Source: UBA2767 sp965228625
Lineage (GTDB): Bacteria; Pseudomonadota; Alphaproteobacteria; Rhizobiales; Methyloligellaceae
Direction: 5' to 3'
Assembly: GCA_965228625.1 (NCBI GenBank)
Contig: OZ245829.1
Span: forward strand, 930,001-994,000
Length of the DNA: 64,000 nucleotides
The first letter of the stretch is position 1, and each line of letters begins with the position of its first letter. The notes beneath the pieces were generated by a model. That model had not been told where the DNA came from. It did no database searches and saw only the letters and a list, made by a program, of their open reading frames with translations. Positions 59,110-64,000 of the stretch are shown piece after piece. Position numbers and translations under genes: made by a program.

Positions 59110-60321
59110 ATGTGTTTGGCACCTATCCGAATCCTGCACGCGCTGCTCGTGTTGATCGCAGGGCTCATCGTTCAATCGGGCCTCGGTCCCACAGCCGCCT
59201 TTAACGCACCTCCGGTCGATACCCGGTACAATGTGTCCAAAGAGGAACTCAAAGGCCCGCCCGGCACGGTCATCAGAATTTGGGCGCCACCCGTCGGGTG
59301 GGACGTGCCGAAGATGCGCACTTTTCGGATCCTCTATCGGTCACGCGGGCTGAACGGCGAACCGATCGCCGTGTCCGGTGCTATTTTCTTCCCGCCCGAA
59401 CCGGCTCCGGAAGGTGGTCGGCCAATCGTCGCCTGGGCCCATCCGACCACCGGGGTCGCGACACGCTGCGCCCCGACATTGGTGCAGAACCTTCGCCTGA
59501 CCGTGGAGGGCATGGCGGAAATGGTGCGTGCGGGCTATGTGGTGGTCGCGACCGACTACCCTGGTCTTGGCGCGCCCGGAACGCACCCATACATGATTTC
59601 GGAGAGCGAGGGACGCGCCATGCTGGATTCGGTGCGGGCGGCGCGCAACGTTCCGAACAGCGGTGCAGGCAAGAAATACGCCCTGTGGGGGCATTCACAA
59701 GGCGGCCACGCCGTCCTGGCGGCCGGGCACATCGCCGCGTCCTATGCCCCGGAACTGGACCTCGTCGGCATCGCGGCGGCGGCGCCGGCAACCGATCTGA
59801 TCGCCCTTTTTGACGCCGACAGGAACACTGAGACCGGCGCCTATCTGAGTTCGCTCGCGCTGTGGTCATGGTCGCGGATCTTCAAGCAACCGCTTGCGAA
59901 GGTTGTGGAGCCATCGAAAATGCGCGCCTTCGAAAAGGTGGCCACCGACTGTATCCAGAATCTCGGCGAATACCTTAAGGAGCACCGCACGGACAAGCTC
60001 CTGCGCGACGGGTTCATGAAGATCGACCCGACGAAGGCCGAGCCATGGCGCTCGATCATGTCGCGAAACTCTCCGGGTCCCACGCCGCGCCACATTCCCA
60101 TGTTCATCGCGCAGGGAACGGCCGACACGACCGTGTACCCCCGGATCACCCACGCCTATCTCAGGAAGCTTTGCCGACACGGTTCATCGGTCCAATTCAA
60201 AGAGATGGAGGGTGTGAATCACATGTACGCCGCGCGGCGTTCCTCGCGCGCGGCCGTGGCCTGGATGGGCGCGCGTTTCAGAGGTGAGCGCGCCCCGAAC
60301 GACTGCGCCCGTATCAAGTAA
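59110..60321 (+). CDS. Secreted lipase-like alpha/beta hydrolase (secretory lipase family)
   Basis: 403 residues. The N-terminal signal (ILHALLVLIAGLIVQSGLG) is followed by 'YRSRGLNGEPIAVSGAIFFP', 'IVAWAHPTTGVATRCAP' (oxyanion region) and the nucleophile elbow GHSQGG near residue 200. The C-terminal Asp/His region is 'QGTADTTVYPRITHAYL' and 'MEGVNHMYAARR'. It matches the LIP secretory lipase/tannase-like family. It is extracellular or periplasmic ester hydrolase. The ATG at 59110 gives the cleanest signal. Confidence 0.88.
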   Translation: MCLAPIRILHALLVLIAGLIVQSGLGPTAAFNAPPVDTRYNVSKEELKGPPGTVIRIWAPPVGWDVPKMRTFRILYRSRGLNGEPIAVSGAIFFPPEPAPEGGRPIVAWAHPTTGVATRCAPTLVQNLRLTVEGMAEMVRAGYVVVATDYPGLGAPGTHPYMISESEGRAMLDSVRAARNVPNSGAGKKYALWGHSQGGHAVLAAGHIAASYAPELDLVGIAAAAPATDLIALFDADRNTETGAYLSSLALWSWSRIFKQPLAKVVEPSKMRAFEKVATDCIQNLGEYLKEHRTDKLLRDGFMKIDPTKAEPWRSIMSRNSPGPTPRHIPMFIAQGTADTTVYPRITHAYLRKLCRHGSSVQFKEMEGVNHMYAARRSSRAAVAWMGARFRGERAPNDCARIK

Positions 60322-60406
60322 CTGACCAACATGAATGCCGTCATTTGACGGCCGGTGACGTCATCGGGTTGGCGTACATCCGCGGAATGAGCCCCGAGCG
60401 CCGGCC

Positions 60407-61099
60407 TCAATCATCAAGCGACAGGCCGAACTCTTTGTAGAGCCCTGTCTGTCCCTCGCGCGTCACTTCCACGGCACGGCTGTCTTTCTTGCGCGATACC
60501 CATTTCCGCGCCTCCAGTTGCGCCAGCAATGCCGCGCCCAGCGCGCCGCCCATATGCGGAGTCCGCTCGCTCCAGTCGAGACAACGGTTCGCGAACGCGC
60601 GGCGGCTTTTCCGCAATGCCGCGATATCGAGCCCGAATTTGGCCAGAGCCTTCTCTCCCGAAGGCGTCAGATGGAAGGCCTCGTCGTCGACCCGCACATA
60701 CCCCTTCTCGACTAGCGACTCCGTCAAACCGACGCCCAGGCGGCCCGCGAGATGGTCGTAACAGGTGCGGGCAAACCGCATTTTCTCATCGCGCGGGCCC
60801 GTCGGGCGATGCCGCGGCGCACCGCTCGTCGCCACCACCATCAGGGCTTCGAGCGCGTTGGCGATGTCCTTGCCGGCCAGGCGGTAGTAGCGGTGACGGC
60901 CCTGCTTTTCGACGGCCACCATCTTTCCTTCGGTAAGCTTTGCCAGGTGCCCGCTCGCCGTCTGCGGGGACACGCCCGCCACATAGGCGAGCTCGCTCGC
61001 CGTACGCGCGCGGCCGTCCATCATGGCGGACAGCATGTTGGCGCGTGCGGGATCTCCCATCAGCGCGGCCGCCTCGGCGATGTAAGGGCCTTCAATCAT
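60407..61099 (-). CDS. ArsR-like winged-helix regulator with C-terminal extension
   Basis: 230 residues. Residues 1-90 form an ArsR-type winged helix: 'LMGDPARANMLSAMMDGRARTASELAYVAGVSPQTASGHLAKLTEGKMVAVEKQGRHRYYRL'-like arrangement, with recognition helix SPQTASGHL. There is a long helical extension with cysteines ('RTCYDHLAG', 'NRCLDWSERTPHMGGALGAAL'). The usual ArsR metal motif ELCVCDL is absent. It lies convergent to the lipase gene and divergent from DUF1127. Targets are unknown. Confidence 0.88.
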   Translation of the reverse strand: MIEGPYIAEAAALMGDPARANMLSAMMDGRARTASELAYVAGVSPQTASGHLAKLTEGKMVAVEKQGRHRYYRLAGKDIANALEALMVVATSGAPRHRPTGPRDEKMRFARTCYDHLAGRLGVGLTESLVEKGYVRVDDEAFHLTPSGEKALAKFGLDIAALRKSRRAFANRCLDWSERTPHMGGALGAALLAQLEARKWVSRKKDSRAVEVTREGQTGLYKEFGLSLDD

Positions 61100-61226
61100 A
61101 GTTCGATCATAACCGAAGTGTTCTTTCTCGACAAGGCTACCATATTTCGACTATCAACGAATTATGATTGTCGCAACGTCACCGGTTCAGACCGGGATGC
61201 TTGAGGTCAAAACGGAGGATCAAACC

Positions 61227-61496
61227 ATGTCGCTTGAGGAAAAGGCCCCCGGGTCGTTCGCCCTGGTTCCACGGATTCGCGCCCATGCCGAAACACGAGA
61301 CACCGGCGATGTCATCGATCTTATCTCACAAGGCGTACGCAATGCTTTGGTGCTGATCGAAGTATGGCGGGAAACGGCGCGCCAGCGCCGCGCGCTCTCC
61401 CGTCTCGATGACCGGATGCTCAATGACATTGGCCTGACACGCGAACAGGTCACGCGCGAACTCGGACGGCCCTTCTGGGACGTCTGGCCGACGTAA
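61227..61496 (+). CDS. DUF1127 domain protein
   Basis: 89 residues. The C-terminal 45 residues (about 45-85) carry the DUF1127 pattern R-x-x-L-x-x-L-D-D-x-x-L-x-D-I-G-L: 'RRALSRLDDRMLNDIGLTREQV', ending in WD. The motif is typical of alphaproteobacterial small proteins involved in phosphate/RNA regulation. The ATG at 61227 is preceded by a GGAGG. It is followed by the EamA transporter gene on the same strand, 34 bases away. Confidence 0.9.
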   Translation: MSLEEKAPGSFALVPRIRAHAETRDTGDVIDLISQGVRNALVLIEVWRETARQRRALSRLDDRMLNDIGLTREQVTRELGRPFWDVWPT

Positions 61497-61530
61497 CGCC
61501 GATCGCCCATATCGAAGCGCCGCTCCGACC

Positions 61531-62475
61531 ATGAAAACCCTGCAAACCAAGCCTGTCTCGCTTGCCCGGGAGCTTGTGCTACTGGCACTCCTGTCGCTGT
61601 TGTGGGGCGCATCCTACGGGCTGATCAAGGTCGCGGTCGCGACCATCACACCGGTGACCCTCGTCGGCGTTCGGGTTCTGATCGCGGCGTCGCTCCTTTG
61701 GCTGGTCGTGCTATGGCGCCGCCATGCCGTCCCGGCGGACGCGGAAACGTGGCGGCGCTTCTGCGTTCAGGCGGTGATCGGATACATGGCCCCCTTCACA
61801 ATGATTACCTGGGGCCAGCAATTCGTTGACAGCGGCCTTGCCGGCATCCTGAACTCGACCACCCCGATCTTCGTGTTCCTGATCACCCTGTTATGGACGC
61901 GGCAGGAAGAGGTGACTATTGAGCGGGGGCTCGGCGTTCTCGTGGGCCTCGGCGGCGTGACCTTCCTCATCGGATTCGAGGCCCTGAAAGGTCTTGGGTC
62001 CGACGTTTTGGGCCAGTTGGCCATCACCGGCGCGACCATCAGCTATGGACTTGCAATGATCTATGGCCGGCGCTTCGCATCGATCGCACCTGAGGTCACC
62101 GCCGCCGCCACGCTCACCATCGCGGCGATCGTCATGCTCCCGGCAAGCGTCATCGTCGATGACACCGCAGCGCTCACGCCGTCTCTCGCCTCGGTTCTGG
62201 CACTGGTGGCACTAGCGTCACTCTCCACGGCGGCGGCGTTCGTTCTCTATTTCCGGCTGGTCAACACCCTCGGCGCGCTCGGCACCTCCAGCGTTGCCTA
62301 TGCCCGCGCCGCGGTCAGCGTCGTTATCGGAGTCGTGCTGTTGAGCGAGCCCCTGACCTGGCAACTGGTGACGGGCTTCGTCGCTATTCTCATCGGCGTC
62401 GCCGCCATCAACGGACAATGCGGCGCCCTGGTAAGGTACCTGTCAGACAGGCGGACCGAACGGGCGGCGCCCTAG
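61531..62475 (+). CDS. EamA/DMT-family inner-membrane transporter
   Basis: 314 residues with 10 helices forming two EamA halves: 'LLALLSLLWGASYGLIKVAVATITPVTLVGVRVLIAASLL' and later 'ALVALASLSTAAAFVLYFRLVNTLGALGTSSVAYARAAVSVVIGVVLLSEPL'. It exports amino acids or metabolites in related proteins; the substrate is unknown. Its stop overlaps the convergent DinB gene by four bases. Confidence 0.93.
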   Translation: MKTLQTKPVSLARELVLLALLSLLWGASYGLIKVAVATITPVTLVGVRVLIAASLLWLVVLWRRHAVPADAETWRRFCVQAVIGYMAPFTMITWGQQFVDSGLAGILNSTTPIFVFLITLLWTRQEEVTIERGLGVLVGLGGVTFLIGFEALKGLGSDVLGQLAITGATISYGLAMIYGRRFASIAPEVTAAATLTIAAIVMLPASVIVDDTAALTPSLASVLALVALASLSTAAAFVLYFRLVNTLGALGTSSVAYARAAVSVVIGVVLLSEPLTWQLVTGFVAILIGVAAINGQCGALVRYLSDRRTERAAP

Positions 62476-62972
62476 GGCATCATCGGCAAGTCCATGACCG
62501 GCGTTTTGATTCCGAATTGCGTCAGAATTCCATGGACTTGGCCGCGATGGTGCGTCTGATGGTTGAACATGTGGGTAACCAGAACCCACCGCGGATGCGT
62601 CAAGTCACGACCTGCCGAGCCGGAATACCAGTGCAGATCCCCCTCCAGCGCCGACTGGTCGAGGTTTGCCGCCCAATCGCGGATCACCTGATCGAACGCC
62701 ACGCGTTCGCGCTTCAGATCGTCATAGGCCTCGTACTGGACAAGCGATCCGGCAATGTCCGGTGCTATGGGTGCCGGGGTCTCCGCGAGCCGCCGCATCC
62801 ACATCTGGTCCCCCCACAGAATGTGGTTCAGGGTCGCGTGAATGGACTTGAAAAAGGCACCGCAATCTTTTTTGCGATCGGCATCGCTGAGCTGATCGCA
62901 ACAGGCGAAGATGCCCTCGTTTATCCACTGATTGTAAGAGGCCATCTTGGCCGCATGGTCGGGTGTGATCAT
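62472..62972 (-). CDS. DinB-family putative metal-dependent protein
   Basis: 166 residues of the four-helix DinB/YfiT-like bundle. The metal-binding histidines are 'IHATLNHILWGDQMW' (near 48-50) and 'HMFNHQTHHRGQVHG' (near 138-146); together they form the three-His site. The enzyme may use bacillithiol- or glutathione-like thiols in other species. It is cytoplasmic. Its 3' end overlaps the EamA gene. Confidence 0.9.
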   Translation of the reverse strand: MITPDHAAKMASYNQWINEGIFACCDQLSDADRKKDCGAFFKSIHATLNHILWGDQMWMRRLAETPAPIAPDIAGSLVQYEAYDDLKRERVAFDQVIRDWAANLDQSALEGDLHWYSGSAGRDLTHPRWVLVTHMFNHQTHHRGQVHGILTQFGIKTPVMDLPMMP

Positions 62973-62988
62973 CTTGATCTTCCAATTC

Positions 62989-63318
62989 TCATGGGCACTG
63001 GCTGGGCGCGACGTAACGCCGTTTGATCCACCCGGTCCGCACGACGTCGCCGTTGTAGTGCGTGACCGGACACCAGCGCGAACCGAGCGCGATGTGGTAC
63101 GGCACGCACGGTCCGTTCTGGCTGATGATGCCGTGACGGCCCGGAGGCAATGCGTCGACGATCGGGTTTCTTGCCGATGGCCCGGACCGCACGTTGAGTA
63201 CGTCCCAGTTGGGGACGTTGACGACGACGAAACAACCCGGACCGCTGGTCGCCGACGCGCTGCTTGCCGCGAGCGCGATGGCCAACCCCAGAAATGCGGG
63301 CCAAGTTCTGATCTTCAT
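62989..63318 (-). CDS. Exported SH3-like (bacterial SH3_3-type) protein
   Basis: 109 residues. A signal peptide (about 1-26, ending ASA) is followed by a short SH3b-like beta domain: 'VVNVPNWDVLNVRSGPSARNPIVDALPPGRHG' and 'GSRWCPVTHYNGDVVRTGWIKRRYVAP'. Four cysteines may form two disulfides. It is periplasmic or cell-wall associated. ATG 63318 is chosen over GTG 63324 because GGAGG lies 5 bases before it. Its neighbours (DinB and ndk) share no obvious function. Confidence 0.85.
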   Translation of the reverse strand: MKIRTWPAFLGLAIALAASSASATSGPGCFVVVNVPNWDVLNVRSGPSARNPIVDALPPGRHGIISQNGPCVPYHIALGSRWCPVTHYNGDVVRTGWIKRRYVAPSQCP

Positions 63319-63346
63319 CGTCACCTCCCCGGGACCGAAGACAATA

Positions 63347-63769
63347 CTAGCCCACGATCTCCGGTTTCCTGAAGCACAGCTTGATCTCTTTGGCCGCGTT
63401 CTCGGCGCTGTCGGACCCGTGCACGGAATTGCGCTCGATGTCCTGCGCGTAATCCGCCCGAATGGTGCCCTTTTCCGCTTCCTCCGGATTGGTCGCGCCC
63501 ATGATCTTGCGATACTTGGAAACCGCGTTGTTGCCTTCCAGCACCTGCAGCACGATCGGTCCGGATGTCATGAATTTCACGAGATCCCTGTAGAACGGAC
63601 GGTCCTTGTGGACCTCGTAGAATTTCCGCGCCTCGGTCTGTTTCCACTTCACCCGCTTCTGCGCGACGATGCGCAGCCCGGCGTCCTCGATCTTGGAGTT
63701 GATCTTGCCCGTCAGATTTCTCTTGGTGGCGTCGGGTTTGATAATGGAAAGCGTTTGTTGAATGGGCAT
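63347..63769 (-). CDS. ndk: Nucleoside diphosphate kinase
   Basis: 140 residues, family length. It contains 'QTLSIIKPDATKRNLTGKI' and the active-site loop 'ERNSVHGSDSAENAAKEI' with the phosphorylated His in NSVHGSDS. It balances NTP pools. The start is 63769. It diverges from an ABC-F gene across a 160-base gap. Confidence 0.97.
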   Translation of the reverse strand: MPIQQTLSIIKPDATKRNLTGKINSKIEDAGLRIVAQKRVKWKQTEARKFYEVHKDRPFYRDLVKFMTSGPIVLQVLEGNNAVSKYRKIMGATNPEEAEKGTIRADYAQDIERNSVHGSDSAENAAKEIKLCFRKPEIVG

Positions 63770-63929
63770 TTGTACCGTCCTGTTGTGTGAAATATCGGAG
63801 AACGCCGTTCGGCGGCTGAGGGGCTTATAGCGGCGGGGTGATGCGTCCGCAACAACTGCAAAGCGCGGCTTTGTGTCAAGGACGCCGGGCGTGCTAAGAG
63901 CCGGTGCGAACACACCTTCAGATCAAGCC

Positions 63930-64000
63930 ATGCTGCACATCAATGCCCTGACATACCGGATCGACGGCCGGCCCCTGCTCGAGAGCGCAACGGCCGGAAT
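63930..64000 (+). CDS. ABC-F family ATPase, N-terminal 23 codons (cut by window end)
   Basis: The frame from ATG 63930 encodes MLHINALTYRIDGRPLLES, the typical opening of ABC-F (Uup/EttA-like) ATPases (strand, then G-x-x-L-L). The gene runs off the window end, so the identity is provisional. It diverges from ndk. Confidence 0.6.
   Translation, partial: MLHINALTYRIDGRPLLESATAG

Noticed and set aside
60337..60352. GCCGTCA/TGACGGC palindrome after the lipase gene as a terminator
   Set aside because: The loop would be only two bases and no T tract follows; too weak to list as a feature.

Overview
This 64 kb window has the GC content, codon use and gene neighbourhoods of an alphaproteobacterial chromosome, most likely order Hyphomicrobiales. 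The best evidence is the conserved housekeeping block maeB, aspS, uspA, PilZ, rnd, ppx, ppk1, hdaA, AI-2E permease, CDP-alcohol phosphatidyltransferase, DUF2066, purM and purN at about 35-53 kb. A DUF1127 gene and an ndk/ABC-F pair agree with this. Several tripartite uptake systems (one TctABC, two TRAP) suggest an oligotrophic or marine scavenger of organic acids. The species was not identified.

1-34 kb is mainly accessory catabolism. An ABC permease (cut by the window edge), an AtzA/TrzN-like amidohydrolase, a dihydropyrimidinase-type hydrolase and a flavodoxin-like protein form a hydantoin/pyrimidine-type cluster (1-4.2 kb). A cytochrome c', a small unknown protein and a radical SAM protein follow. 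At 7-15 kb, TctABC and an FCD-type GntR regulator are transcribed away from a TIM-barrel isomerase, a PdxA-like dehydrogenase, a rhamnonate-dehydratase-like enolase-superfamily enzyme and a DHDPS-family aldolase. This looks like one acid-sugar pathway with a plausible GntR operator on each side. A Popeye-domain protein, a secreted calcineurin-like phosphoesterase and an MFS exporter come next. The MFS gene diverges from a JmjC/cupin-like putative oxygenase that has a near-consensus sigma-54 promoter. At 21-27.5 kb a LysR gene, a TRAP transporter, an SDR and a two-subunit transketolase form a second pathway. At 27.8-33.2 kb a Tat-targeted small subunit and a GMC dehydrogenase face a second TRAP transporter.

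33.2-35.1 kb is a scarred junction. It holds a decayed 3' end resembling the JmjC-like gene, an NTF2-like gene, tRNA-Leu(UAA), and a duplicated tail of maeB flanking a small secreted cationic protein gene. 35-53 kb is mostly core: malic enzyme, aspartyl-tRNA synthetase, a universal stress protein under a perfect FNR/FixK-type box, RNase D, polyphosphate metabolism, Hda and purine synthesis. It is interrupted by an AT-rich segment leading to a secreted protein with five 49-residue repeats. The DUF2066 gene carries a one-base frameshift. 53-64 kb holds a cytochrome P450, a small exported unknown protein, a 2-hydroxyacid dehydrogenase/RidA/molybdopterin oxidoreductase group, a secreted lipase-like protein, an ArsR-like regulator, DUF1127, an EamA permease, DinB, an SH3-like exported protein, ndk and the start of an ABC-F ATPase.

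Functions are assigned from motifs and gene context only. Substrates of the transporters and catabolic enzymes are inferred and mostly unknown.
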